Both the position numbers and the translations under genes were made by a program. From UBA1731 sp045595285 (GTDB lineage Bacteria; Verrucomicrobiota; Kiritimatiellia; RFP12; UBA1067), in contig JAZOAC010000133.1 of assembly GCA_045595285.1 (NCBI GenBank), forward strand, positions 1 through 64,000: a stretch of 64,000 bases of DNA, given 5' to 3'. Shown here one piece after another: positions 53,096 through 61,486 of this stretch. Positions within the stretch are counted from its first letter, which is position 1. Every line of letters starts with the position of its first letter. The notes below the pieces were generated by a model that ran no database searches, was not told the DNA's origin, and saw nothing but the letters and a program-made list of their open reading frames with translations.

Positions 53096-53632
53096 TCAAA
53101 GCGATTCCTCCTGAGAAGTGATAAACTCCTTAGCGAGACTGATTCCGTCAAGAGTCTCCAGACCACCAACAGCCTCGGAGAGTTCATTCCTCGATATCAA
53201 ATATTCGTTCTCGCCTTTCCGGTGAACAAACACCAGATCGAACGAACCCGGATAGTTGAAGAGCGTCACAACAGCCCCGGCCAAATCCCCCATAGGCGGC
53301 AGATCGATATTCTTCGCATCAAAAAAATATGAAAGGTGCGTACCCTTACCCTTCTCGCTTTCAAGAGAGACGTCGCCGCCGCACATCTCGCATATCTGCT
53401 TGAGAAGCGGCAATCCTAGACCGACCTTGCGCCTATCGTGCTTTCCGGCCTCGGTGTAGAATGGATCGAATACTCGCTTCAATACCATCTCATCCATTCC
53501 CTTGCCATTGTCGCGGATGTCGACGGCGATTCGGCCATCCGTCTCCGTGACGGTCACCCGCACTTCACTCGAACCGGCCTCAATCGAGTTCTGTGCGGTG
53601 TCCGCTATCACATCTGCCAGCGTAGCATGCAT
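53096..53632 (-). CDS. Histidine-kinase-type ATPase domain protein
   Basis: A 178-residue protein that is almost only a GHKL ATPase domain: N box DVIADTAQNSIEAG, DIRDNGKGMDE, RVFDPFYTE, KVGLGLPLLKQICEMCGG and EKGKGTHLSYFF. There is no His phospho-acceptor domain. The last ~55 residues are extra. It starts 4 nt after the DRTGG gene's stop. In Clostridia and Thermotogae the same pair accompanies [FeFe]-hydrogenase subunit genes, where it may sense or regulate; here no hydrogenase gene is in the window. Start 53632 is chosen because the longer frame overlaps the upstream gene. Confidence 0.85.
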   Translation of the reverse strand: MHATLADVIADTAQNSIEAGSSEVRVTVTETDGRIAVDIRDNGKGMDEMVLKRVFDPFYTEAGKHDRRKVGLGLPLLKQICEMCGGDVSLESEKGKGTHLSYFFDAKNIDLPPMGDLAGAVVTLFNYPGSFDLVFVHRKGENEYLISRNELSEAVGGLETLDGISLAKEFITSQEESL

Positions 53633-53636
53633 TTCA

Positions 53637-53972
53637 TCACCTCTCGCAAGGCGGAAGATCCGACAACGCAAGCGCGGCGGCATATTGGGAAAGAGGCGTT
53701 ACGACGATCGCTACCCCTTCGCGTTTCGCCGCCTCCGCCATATCCGGAGGGACAGGCCTTCCGTGACATATCACAATGACCCGTATTCCGGCCAATGTGC
53801 ATACGGCGATCGTGTTGAGATGGTTCTGCACCGTGATCAGCACGGAATCCTCCCCTGCGTGCCCCATCACATCGGAAAGGAGATCCCCTGCATACGCGCA
53901 TGAAACCTCCGCACCATGAACATCAACCTCGACCGATCCGGCCGTCCGCTTCGCAACTTCCTCGAGTGTCAT
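53637..53972 (-). CDS. DRTGG-domain protein
   Basis: A 111-residue single-domain protein. MTLEEVAKRTAG begins it and the DRTGG-like core is CAYAGDLLSDVMGHAGEDSVLITVQ in pieces, followed by LAGIRVIVICHGRPVPPDM. Such domains occur near CBS domains and hydrogenase genes; the biochemical role is unknown, perhaps ligand sensing. The ATG at 53972 has AGGAG 5 nt upstream and the frame before it lacks similarity. It overlaps pgpA by no bases (gap 28 nt) and is followed closely by the ATPase gene. Confidence 0.8.
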   Translation of the reverse strand: MTLEEVAKRTAGSVEVDVHGAEVSCAYAGDLLSDVMGHAGEDSVLITVQNHLNTIAVCTLAGIRVIVICHGRPVPPDMAEAAKREGVAIVVTPLSQYAAALALSDLPPCER

Positions 53973-54000
53973 AAAAACTCCTGCCGTTCGCACAATCCTA

Positions 54001-54486
54001 TCAGAACCATATCCAAGTAACAGCCGAAACGATCGCGGCGGAATATGCTGCGGACACAACATCGTCGAACAGGACGCCATGCGCGTTATGGATGTTCCTG
54101 TCTATGTATCGGGCTCCGGGAAGCTTTATCGCATCAAGGATGCGAAACACCACAAACGCCGCGACGAGCTGCCACCAATAGACAAAGTCCACGGCAAACA
54201 CAGGCACGCAAAGATAACCCACGATCTCATCAAGGACAAAATTCTTCGGATCCGGATCATTCCAGTATTTCTGGGCCCATGGCGTTAGAATGTAGTGCAT
54301 GGCAGAGAATATGACCGCGCCGGTCAGGCACCATATGCGAACATCAAGCGGCTGCCATCCGCGATGAAACGCAAACGCATGCCACGCCAAACCCGTCAAC
54401 GCGCCGAAACTGCCGGGGACAAACGGCCCCAGCCCCAGAAAAAAACCGCTGCCCAGGAAAACCCGGACGCCATCCTTTATGCTCAT
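54001..54486 (-). CDS. pgpA: Phosphatidylglycerophosphatase A
   Basis: A 161-residue inner-membrane phosphatase that makes phosphatidylglycerol from phosphatidylglycerophosphate. Family marks: GPFVPGSFGALTGL, DPKNFVLDEIVGYLC (acidic metal-binding motif), FRILDAIKLPGARYID and GVLFDDVVSAAYSA. It has three to four hydrophobic segments. It is followed by the DRTGG/ATPase pair and preceded 12 nt upstream by the GH20-like gene. Confidence 0.95.
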   Translation of the reverse strand: MSIKDGVRVFLGSGFFLGLGPFVPGSFGALTGLAWHAFAFHRGWQPLDVRIWCLTGAVIFSAMHYILTPWAQKYWNDPDPKNFVLDEIVGYLCVPVFAVDFVYWWQLVAAFVVFRILDAIKLPGARYIDRNIHNAHGVLFDDVVSAAYSAAIVSAVTWIWF

Positions 54487-54498
54487 GACGCCGCTCTC

Positions 54499-55611
54499 CT
54501 ACCGTTCCACGAACGGCCCGGGCTCTGCGATCTTGCCCTCGAGCGCATCCGCAAAGAGATCCACGCCATCAAGATTTATGCGTGTGTTCTTCTCATTGTT
54601 GCAGGACGCCCACGGAGCCATCATGAAACCAAGGAGATGCTTGTCGGAAACGACCTCGCGGCCAAGCTTAACAAGCTTTCCGATTACGTCGTTCGCTCCA
54701 ATGTTTGCGCGGCGGCGGGCGCCGCCAATCCAGTTCGTTCCGCAGGGAATCTGGTCGAAGCCGGCCTCTTCGAGCAGCCAGAACTCTTTCAGTCGCTTGC
54801 GGTGGGGTGTATTGTCCTTGGAGAGATCGAATCCGCCGAGACACTCGTCGTAGTACCAGTTGCTCTGCACCACGCTCTTCGGACAGCGCTTGAAGTAGTC
54901 CGCGTGATCCCAGCCATAGTCGCTCCACACCCATGGACGGCATCCGCAATCCTCTGCGCACTTGATCGTGTAGAGGAAATCGTGCCACCACATGTCTCCC
55001 GCACGCATCACAAAATAGTTGCGTCTCGCCGAATAGTCTGCCGTCTCCTCGTCATATCCAAGATGGAAGAACCGCGGAGTCTGGAATATTTCAGCGACAT
55101 CGCGGATCACGTCCTTCACGACCTCGTAATACTTCGGCAGCGTAAGCATGCGATGATAGTGCTTGAGCCAACCGTCGTGCGTAGCCGAGAAGTTGAGCTT
55201 CGGAATCGCCTCGATGCCCATGCCGCGGAGACGCACAATCTCATCCCGCATCTTGTCTGGAGACCAGCTGCCCTCGATGGCCAGCTCTGGATGGCTTGGA
55301 TACACCAGACCTTCGCCTACGTCAATCACGACCATGTTGAGTTTGCGTTCGGCCATGCGGTTTGTCACACGATTCCAGAGTTCGTCCTTGTTGCGAAGCT
55401 TGTAGTCCGGCACATAACGGTCCCTGATGACTGCGGTTTTCATCACATCGTCCGGCAGCCATTCGCACCACATATTGTGGCCGAGATGCAGAAGCACGGC
55501 AGATATCTTATCCTTCCCCGTCCACGCAGGAACAGAAGGCCTGGTCGCACATCCGGCAGCACCGGCGGCGGCTGAACAGGCTGACAGCTTGAGGAATTCA
55601 CGTCTATTCAT
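54499..55611 (-). CDS. Tat-exported GH20-like glycosidase
   Basis: A 370-residue protein starting with a twin-arginine signal (MNRREFLKLSACSAAAG) followed by AAGC, a possible lipobox with Cys21. The TIM-barrel-like body contains IEAIPKLNFSATHDGW and FFHLGYDEE (~182-189), which matches the HxGxDE catalytic motif of GH20 hexosaminidases; the Asp-Glu pair is Asp187-Glu188. It is shorter than standard GH20 enzymes and lacks the N-terminal GH20b domain. It probably acts on an N-acetylhexosamine-type substrate, at moderate certainty. Confidence 0.7.
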   Translation of the reverse strand: MNRREFLKLSACSAAAGAAGCATRPSVPAWTGKDKISAVLLHLGHNMWCEWLPDDVMKTAVIRDRYVPDYKLRNKDELWNRVTNRMAERKLNMVVIDVGEGLVYPSHPELAIEGSWSPDKMRDEIVRLRGMGIEAIPKLNFSATHDGWLKHYHRMLTLPKYYEVVKDVIRDVAEIFQTPRFFHLGYDEETADYSARRNYFVMRAGDMWWHDFLYTIKCAEDCGCRPWVWSDYGWDHADYFKRCPKSVVQSNWYYDECLGGFDLSKDNTPHRKRLKEFWLLEEAGFDQIPCGTNWIGGARRRANIGANDVIGKLVKLGREVVSDKHLLGFMMAPWASCNNEKNTRINLDGVDLFADALEGKIAEPGPFVER

Positions 55612-55623
55612 TGTCTTTCCCTT

Positions 55624-55905
55624 TTAGTGATTCGAAGATTTTTCGATGCGGCGGTTGCGCCAGTACAATATCGTATCCGTCAGCACAAGCAGAAAGCCTG
55701 CGACATACGCCCACGACACCCAGTCAAATCCACACATGATCTTGTGAATGAGGCCAAACACATATCCTCCCATTATCAGAAGCATGAAATGCAGGCTCTT
55801 GCCGCTCGTGGACCTTGACCTGTACGACTTGACGATCGCAAACGGCCACGAAAAGCAAAAGCAGAACAGCATCAGGAATTCCAGTACGCCCATTTTCTCC
55901 TCCAT
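55624..55905 (-). CDS. Small PQ-loop-like membrane protein
   Basis: A 93-residue protein with three hydrophobic helices: GVLEFLMLFCFCFSWPFAI, SLHFMLLIMGGYVFGLIHKI and WVSWAYVAGFLLVLTDTILY. The segment SWPFAIVKSYRSRSTSGKS resembles the PQ-loop of SWEET/MtN3-type proteins, which usually pair such units to carry sugars or amino acids. The family is known to me only as small membrane proteins of gut anaerobes. The ATG at 55905 has GGAGG 8 nt upstream, and a good promoter lies at 55943-55971. Confidence 0.65.
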   Translation of the reverse strand: MEEKMGVLEFLMLFCFCFSWPFAIVKSYRSRSTSGKSLHFMLLIMGGYVFGLIHKIMCGFDWVSWAYVAGFLLVLTDTILYWRNRRIEKSSNH

Positions 55906-55942
55906 ATGCGCACACCTCCTCCGTACGCATTCATGGCCGGGA

Positions 55943-55971
55943 ATTATAACCAATTGCCGTTTTGCAATCAA
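55943..55971 (-). promoter_or_regulatory. Promoter of the PQ-loop-like gene
   Basis: On the minus strand TTGATT (55966-55971), 17-bp spacer, TATAAT (55943-55948). Confidence 0.75.
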
Positions 55972-56017
55972 CCATAAAGATACGTCGGCCCCGTCCGCCG
56001 CCGCATCTGCCAAACAT

Positions 56018-58579
56018 TCAAAGCGAATCAATCAGTCTACCGGCGGAAAGCCTCCAGTCGTCGAGAACCTTCTGGTCATGGGCGCGGATCACGTCCGCGC
56101 GCGCATCGAGAAGCGACCGTGCCTTGGATACGTCTCGACCCTTCGCCTTTGCGCGCGCCATCGCCTTTGCCAGGAGATCCATGTAGGCGATATCCTCGAG
56201 CCCTTCACGCCACGCCTCGAAACGCTTCGTGGGAACCATCTGCTTGTTTTGGCCGCACCAGAGAATTCCGTCATCGTAGCCGTCGCGGGAATCGAATCCG
56301 TCATCGCCGTTGCGGCTTCCGAACGTCCACATCGCGGCTCCGTCAAGGCCACGCATGTAGCAGCGCCACAGATAGAAGCGGTAGTAGTTCAGGACATCTT
56401 TCGTCTGCATGTATCTCGCGCACATGTAGCTCCATACCTTGCAGCCCTTGGTGCGCAGACGGCGCGTAACCTCTTCTCCGCGCTTCTCGTCGCGGAACAC
56501 GCCGTCGATGACCGTCCACATCTTGTAGAACTCCGGCAGCTTCGCCGCTTCTATGTCGTCCATCGTCGCACCTGATGGCGGCGGCGTGGAGAGATACACC
56601 GCCTGGAACCAGAGGTTTGTGCCGAAGTCCTTCATCACGGCGGCGCGCTTGGCGGCGTTCGCCGGGATGTCCTTCTTCATGAACTCGTCGCGGATGAGCG
56701 TCTTGAACACGTAGTCGCCGGGCTTGAAGCCCATCCTGTCCAGCCGCCTGGTCATCACATGGAACCATTCAGGAGTGCGGTCCGGCGTACCCCAGCCGAA
56801 TACGAAACGCATTCCCAGATCTTTCGCCGTGCGGAAAAACTCCTCGTTCGCGGTTTCGGCGAGATGGCGGTCGAAGTACACAGGATCGTCTTTCCCGGCG
56901 CGCTTCTTCACGTAGCGGTCCTGACGGAGCCCAAACGTGTAGAGCTGGCTCTTCGTCCATCCGTGCGTAACATGGCGGCTGTGAAGGAGCTTCAGAACCT
57001 GCGTCTCGTCGTTGTCGAAGGTGTTCGGCCCCCAGAAGAACGTCTGGAACGGCCAATCCCTGGTCTCGGGCAGAGTGAAGTCCCATACCTTCATTTCCGT
57101 CTCGATCGCCTTCTCCGCTATTTCCATGTCGTAGGCGGATTTAAGGAGTATGCGTGTCTTGTACTCTCCCGGCTGGACGTTGCGTGAATTGAACACCACC
57201 CACACGCGGGTTATGCGCCCCGGCGAGACCGTGATTATGTTGCCGTCCTTCTGGATGAGCGGCGCGGTCATAAGTTCATTCTCAAAACGGACGAACGGCT
57301 CTTCATAGATTTCGAAAGCGTCGCACGAGACGAACTTCGCCGCCTTGCCCTTGCCGACGATGACATGCTGCGGCACGAGCCTCAGATCAAGCCGCGGACC
57401 GCACAGAAGTCCGGTGAACTCAAGGCACACCGCCTCGCGCTCGTTGCCCGCCTGTTCGAACTTGAGGTACGGAACGCCCAGCGCGTCCTTCGGCGGCAGA
57501 CGGTCGGGACTGCCCTTCTCCCAGGGCGAAGTTGTCCACACGGCATATGCATTGTCGGCGGCGAACCGGCGGAAACCCGCGTCAAGAGCGAGAAAATCCT
57601 TTGACGACATCTGCTTTTTCCCGAATTTCTCCAGTCCCGCCTTCATCTGGGCTATCGCCTGGACCGGCTTAATGAACACATCGTGCTCAGGATCGACGAA
57701 CTGCATCGAAGCGGCTTCCTGAGATGTGATGCGCCGTTTCGCCTCCGCCAAACGCGCCTCAAAACGCTCCTTGGCGATCCGGTCGCGAAACGCCCGCGCC
57801 TCGGCCGCGGCCTTGCCGTCAGGCTCCTCGAAGAGCACCTTGCCGAACTTGCGGCGCTGGTTGTTGCCGATGGTTTCAAGCTGCGGAATGCTGGCACGGG
57901 TCCATGGATTGCTGACAAAACGGCAGAACCTCGCCCCGATGAAATCGCCCGGCACGGGACGGTCGATGCCAAGACCCCGGTACGGAAGCTTGATCTCGAT
58001 CATCCAGCGGTCCGAAAGGCGGCGGGCAGCGGTTTTGCGCCCTCTCACATTCCAGGACGAACGACCACGACTTGAGTCGTAGCAGGAGCCGAGCGCGTTG
58101 AACGCCATCTGAATCAGATCCTCGCCCTCTTCGCTCGGCAGGAGCATGATTATCTCCATGTTGTCATCGTTGAAGATCGGCTGATCGTCCTGATCGTACT
58201 GCGCCTTTATCTTGTCCATCGGCTGATGGAATACCGCGCCGATATAGAGAGCGCTCGAAGAATAGAGAAGCTTGAGTTCGGTCTTTTGTCCGAATTTCTC
58301 CCGACCTTTCATCGAAAGAAATTCACCGCAGGGCTTGGCCTTTTTCCAAACGCTTTTCTCAAGGTCGCCGTCAAGTGCAAAATCCTCGGTATAGGCGGCG
58401 GGAAAGACGACCGGAGTGTCTATGACTCTCGCCGCGTCGATTGCGCTACCGTTCGCCTCGGGAACGGGGGCGAAAACTTCCCCCGGCCTGCACACCGGCA
58501 CAAACGAACTTGTCACCGTCTGCGCCGTGCACAGCGCCGATGCAACCATTGCCATCATGAGAGAAACCGTCTTATTCAT
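56018..58579 (-). CDS. Secreted CBM9-like plus DUF4091 (GH123-like) protein
   Basis: About 853 residues with a signal peptide (MNKTVSLMMAMVASALC). Residues ~60-250 resemble a CBM9-type carbohydrate-binding domain (DGDLEKSVWKKA, ALYIGAVFHQPMD, NDDNMEIIML, RWMIEIKLPY). The rest matches DUF4091/GH123-related proteins: a TIM barrel (FVFGWGTPDRTPEW, VFKTLIRDEF) and the typical end RFEAWREGLEDIAYMDLL. GH123 enzymes act on N-acetylgalactosaminides with neighbouring-group participation; the exact substrate here is open. The start at 58579 is chosen because only it precedes a signal peptide and it clears the GH20 gene by 17 nt. Confidence 0.78.
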   Translation of the reverse strand: MNKTVSLMMAMVASALCTAQTVTSSFVPVCRPGEVFAPVPEANGSAIDAARVIDTPVVFPAAYTEDFALDGDLEKSVWKKAKPCGEFLSMKGREKFGQKTELKLLYSSSALYIGAVFHQPMDKIKAQYDQDDQPIFNDDNMEIIMLLPSEEGEDLIQMAFNALGSCYDSSRGRSSWNVRGRKTAARRLSDRWMIEIKLPYRGLGIDRPVPGDFIGARFCRFVSNPWTRASIPQLETIGNNQRRKFGKVLFEEPDGKAAAEARAFRDRIAKERFEARLAEAKRRITSQEAASMQFVDPEHDVFIKPVQAIAQMKAGLEKFGKKQMSSKDFLALDAGFRRFAADNAYAVWTTSPWEKGSPDRLPPKDALGVPYLKFEQAGNEREAVCLEFTGLLCGPRLDLRLVPQHVIVGKGKAAKFVSCDAFEIYEEPFVRFENELMTAPLIQKDGNIITVSPGRITRVWVVFNSRNVQPGEYKTRILLKSAYDMEIAEKAIETEMKVWDFTLPETRDWPFQTFFWGPNTFDNDETQVLKLLHSRHVTHGWTKSQLYTFGLRQDRYVKKRAGKDDPVYFDRHLAETANEEFFRTAKDLGMRFVFGWGTPDRTPEWFHVMTRRLDRMGFKPGDYVFKTLIRDEFMKKDIPANAAKRAAVMKDFGTNLWFQAVYLSTPPPSGATMDDIEAAKLPEFYKMWTVIDGVFRDEKRGEEVTRRLRTKGCKVWSYMCARYMQTKDVLNYYRFYLWRCYMRGLDGAAMWTFGSRNGDDGFDSRDGYDDGILWCGQNKQMVPTKRFEAWREGLEDIAYMDLLAKAMARAKAKGRDVSKARSLLDARADVIRAHDQKVLDDWRLSAGRLIDSL

Positions 58580-58596
58580 GTTTAAACCCTTATATT

Positions 58597-60144
58597 TCAC
58601 CGGGTGCCGATGGATGTCCCGATCTGATCTGTGAAGAAACCCGTCTCCGAATAGCGGTCGACGCCGGGCGTATCCCAGCCGACCTGCCGCCAATGCGTAT
58701 CGTAGACGTCACGAAGCGCGGAACTGTATTCCTTGGCCAGCGCATTCACCGCCTCGGCCGACTTTGCGCTCCACGCGCAGGATGCTGCATGCGTAAACGT
58801 GCTCCACACGCTGTAATCCGTAAACCGGTTCCATGTCGTGCAGATGACGCCCATACCCGCATTGCGCGCATACGCGCACTGGGAATGGATGCCGGGCACG
58901 TTGTCCCACGGGCACGTCATCGTCTCGAAACCCTTGGAACGGAAATAGTCGAGCGTAGGATAGCGGCCGTCTTCCGGCGGCGGATAGTAGCACCAATCGC
59001 AGATGATGATGTCCTTCGGCAACGTGTCGATCAGCTTGACGGTTGCGGGCGTTCCGTTCGCCTCAAACCCCTTCCAGCGAGGATCCTTCGCCATGATCAG
59101 CTTGTCGTGCCAGATCATGGGACGCGCGCCGAGCGAGCGCACATGGGACGAAAGAGCTTCAACGTGACCGGCCAGAAGCTTCCCGTAATCGCCGCCGCAG
59201 CACGCCGCGCAGGTGGGGGGATCAGCCTCGTCGCAGCCAAGGTGGAAATACGCCGGACGGCCGAAAGCCTCATGCATTTCAGTGACGATTTCGCGGATCA
59301 CCCGCAACGCCTCGGGATTCGCGAGACACCAGTTGAAACCGGCCCGAGGTTCGAACAGCGGCTGGTATTCGGGCGAAAGGTCGAGCGCGGCATGCTTGCC
59401 CGCCTTCCCGCGCGCGGCGCGGGCGTGTCCGAACACGTTGAAGAACGGGATAATCGTCACTCCGAGATCCTTGGCCAGAGCCGTGAGGCGGCGGCACTCC
59501 GAAAGCGTCATCCAGCAACCGTCCTTCCATGCGTACCACGGATGCTTTTCGCTCCTGTACACGCCCCAGGACTCGAGAATCAGATGGTTGAACTTGTAGT
59601 ACGCGGCCATCCGTATGCCGTGCTCGAGACGGGTGGGCGACACCTCCGGGAACGCGCAGAGATGAAGCGCACGGAATGCCATTTCCGGGCGATCGGTGAC
59701 CGTAAATTCAGGCACCTCGTACGAGCGCGTCTTGAACGTACCACGCTCCGGCTGAGCAAGTTGCCTGAGCGTCATCGCCGCCCACCTGACGCCCTGCATC
59801 GTCCGCGCACGGATGTAGAGCTTGCCGTCTTTCGCCCCCAGCACGTATGCCTCGTCACCATCGGGCAATTCGCTCAAAGCCACCGGCTTTACCGCCGGTC
59901 TGCACCCGAACCACAACGACATTTTGTCGGCCACCCATTTGTCCGCGGCCGCATTTTCACCGCACGACACTTCAACGGAGGTGTCGGCGTTCAACACCAC
60001 CCGCTTCGTCGGCTCAAGCGTCTTTTCCGCCACCTCGGGAATCACCCCCGGCCAACGGTACTTCCATCCGGTTTCACCGGCGGACGACAACGAAACCAGC
60101 GCAAGGGCTAAAACGAACACACCACGCAAAATCACTGCATCCAT
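58597..60144 (-). CDS. Secreted GH20 beta-N-acetylhexosaminidase-like enzyme
   Basis: About 515 residues with a signal peptide (~1-22). Residues ~45-145 form a GH20b-like N-terminal domain (SVEVSCGENAAADKWVADK, GVRWAAMTLRQL). The TIM barrel has FFNVFGHARA (~240) and YFHLGCDEAD, where the Asp-Glu pair (~305-306) supports substrate-assisted catalysis on GlcNAc or GalNAc ends. A cysteine cluster (CAACC) follows. The ATG at 60144 has AAGGG upstream. It precedes the CBM9/DUF4091 gene by 17 nt, so the two likely work on the same N-acetylhexosamine-containing glycan. Confidence 0.85.
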   Translation of the reverse strand: MDAVILRGVFVLALALVSLSSAGETGWKYRWPGVIPEVAEKTLEPTKRVVLNADTSVEVSCGENAAADKWVADKMSLWFGCRPAVKPVALSELPDGDEAYVLGAKDGKLYIRARTMQGVRWAAMTLRQLAQPERGTFKTRSYEVPEFTVTDRPEMAFRALHLCAFPEVSPTRLEHGIRMAAYYKFNHLILESWGVYRSEKHPWYAWKDGCWMTLSECRRLTALAKDLGVTIIPFFNVFGHARAARGKAGKHAALDLSPEYQPLFEPRAGFNWCLANPEALRVIREIVTEMHEAFGRPAYFHLGCDEADPPTCAACCGGDYGKLLAGHVEALSSHVRSLGARPMIWHDKLIMAKDPRWKGFEANGTPATVKLIDTLPKDIIICDWCYYPPPEDGRYPTLDYFRSKGFETMTCPWDNVPGIHSQCAYARNAGMGVICTTWNRFTDYSVWSTFTHAASCAWSAKSAEAVNALAKEYSSALRDVYDTHWRQVGWDTPGVDRYSETGFFTDQIGTSIGTR

Positions 60145-60155
60145 CGTCAATCCCT

Positions 60156-61463
60156 TCACTCACATGTCACCACGAAACGTACGCCCCTCGTCTCGGACTT
60201 GAGATTATCGGGATTGGTGACCCGGCTGAAATGGGTGAGATACCCGGACGATTGCCCCCAGTGGGCACCGCGGGAAACGTGGTAATACTGATACGACGAT
60301 TCGTATTCCTTGTACGGCGAGCCGTCCTCGTACATGCCTTTCACGGGAGCGCCTTCGGGATCATCGACAGCCACGTTCTCGACCGTACAGGCTTCAAGAG
60401 CGAGCCCCTGACGCAAACCGTAGTACTTCTGCAGATCCGCATTATCCTTGCTCGCATCAAGGCATGTCTCGATTACGTTTCCGAACATCTCGTACAGTCC
60501 CCAGTAGTTTGGACTGTAGCTACCTACGCATATCGGTCCGTTTTCCAGTCCGCACTTGAACTCCGCTTCTGCAGCGGTGTCATAAGACATCCCGTGGCGT
60601 ATTGTCTCATGGGAATAGCACGAGTTGAGACCGCTTCGCGAACCGCACCTATTGGCGTATTCCCACTGCGCCTCCGTGGGAAGATTGAAACTGGACAGAC
60701 CGGTTTTCCGCCGCATCGTCATGACGGGAGAAGCGTCGGAAGGCTCCTTGTTCATAGGCCATAGGTTATGTCCGAACGCCTTCTGGAGCGAAAGCGATTC
60801 GCAGGGGCGAGTCTCGCGGAACTGCGGATTGGAGAACGCACTCGGCCAATCGCCGGTAATCTGCGCCCACTGCCGTTGAGTGCATTCAAATATCCCGATA
60901 TAGAAATCCTTCGTCAGGTTAACCCTGAAATAACCTGTAGATTCAAATCCCTGACAGAACATGAACGATCCGCACTTTATGCGCTTAAGCCACATCTCGG
61001 TGGTTTTGCAGGGATCTTCGGCGTTCACTGAATGCTTCGGGGGTGTCGTGGTGTAACGGACAGGATATTTGGTCGCATTCTTGCCGCCGGAAAGGTCAAT
61101 CACCATATACACGCCGTCAACTCCGTTGGTGAACGGCGACGCGGTAACTGCTACGCGCAGATCATCGGCTTTGAAACCGGGATAATCCCTACCTAAATCC
61201 CAAGTGATGCGATTGATGCCAGGCCTGACCACGGGTTCGGTCACGAATGTCTTAGCCGTGAGTGTGCGGCCGCCGCCGGCATACTTCGCCTTCACGTCGA
61301 TTCTGAACGTGTCATCGGCAACGGCGTCCCCTACTGTGAAGTCGATGTCAAGCATGCCGTTCCATGGCCAACGCTGGCTTGCGGAAACATCCGTGACGGT
61401 GAGCGCACCCACCGGATTGACCAAAACGAGGGCCACAAGCGAAAATACGATTCTGTTAAACAT
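60156..61463 (-). CDS. Secreted formylglycine-generating-enzyme-like protein (paralogue 1)
   Basis: About 435 residues with a signal peptide (MFNRIVFSLVALVLV). An N-terminal ~130-residue beta domain (RWPWNGMLDIDF, VVRPGINRITWDLG, VYMVIDLSGG) is shared with the next gene. The rest is an FGE-sulfatase/SUMF1-type C-type-lectin fold: YIGIFECTQRQWAQITG, SFNLPTEAQWEYAN, GLYEMFGNVIETCLD, and SRGAHWGQSSGY near the end. Neither copper-binding Cys of true formylglycine-generating enzymes is present in that last motif, so sulfatase activation is unlikely. It overlaps nothing and follows paralogue 2 by 23 nt. Confidence 0.8.
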   Translation of the reverse strand: MFNRIVFSLVALVLVNPVGALTVTDVSASQRWPWNGMLDIDFTVGDAVADDTFRIDVKAKYAGGGRTLTAKTFVTEPVVRPGINRITWDLGRDYPGFKADDLRVAVTASPFTNGVDGVYMVIDLSGGKNATKYPVRYTTTPPKHSVNAEDPCKTTEMWLKRIKCGSFMFCQGFESTGYFRVNLTKDFYIGIFECTQRQWAQITGDWPSAFSNPQFRETRPCESLSLQKAFGHNLWPMNKEPSDASPVMTMRRKTGLSSFNLPTEAQWEYANRCGSRSGLNSCYSHETIRHGMSYDTAAEAEFKCGLENGPICVGSYSPNYWGLYEMFGNVIETCLDASKDNADLQKYYGLRQGLALEACTVENVAVDDPEGAPVKGMYEDGSPYKEYESSYQYYHVSRGAHWGQSSGYLTHFSRVTNPDNLKSETRGVRFVVTCE

Positions 61464-61486
61464 TGTCCTGTTCCTTCCTTTTGAAA

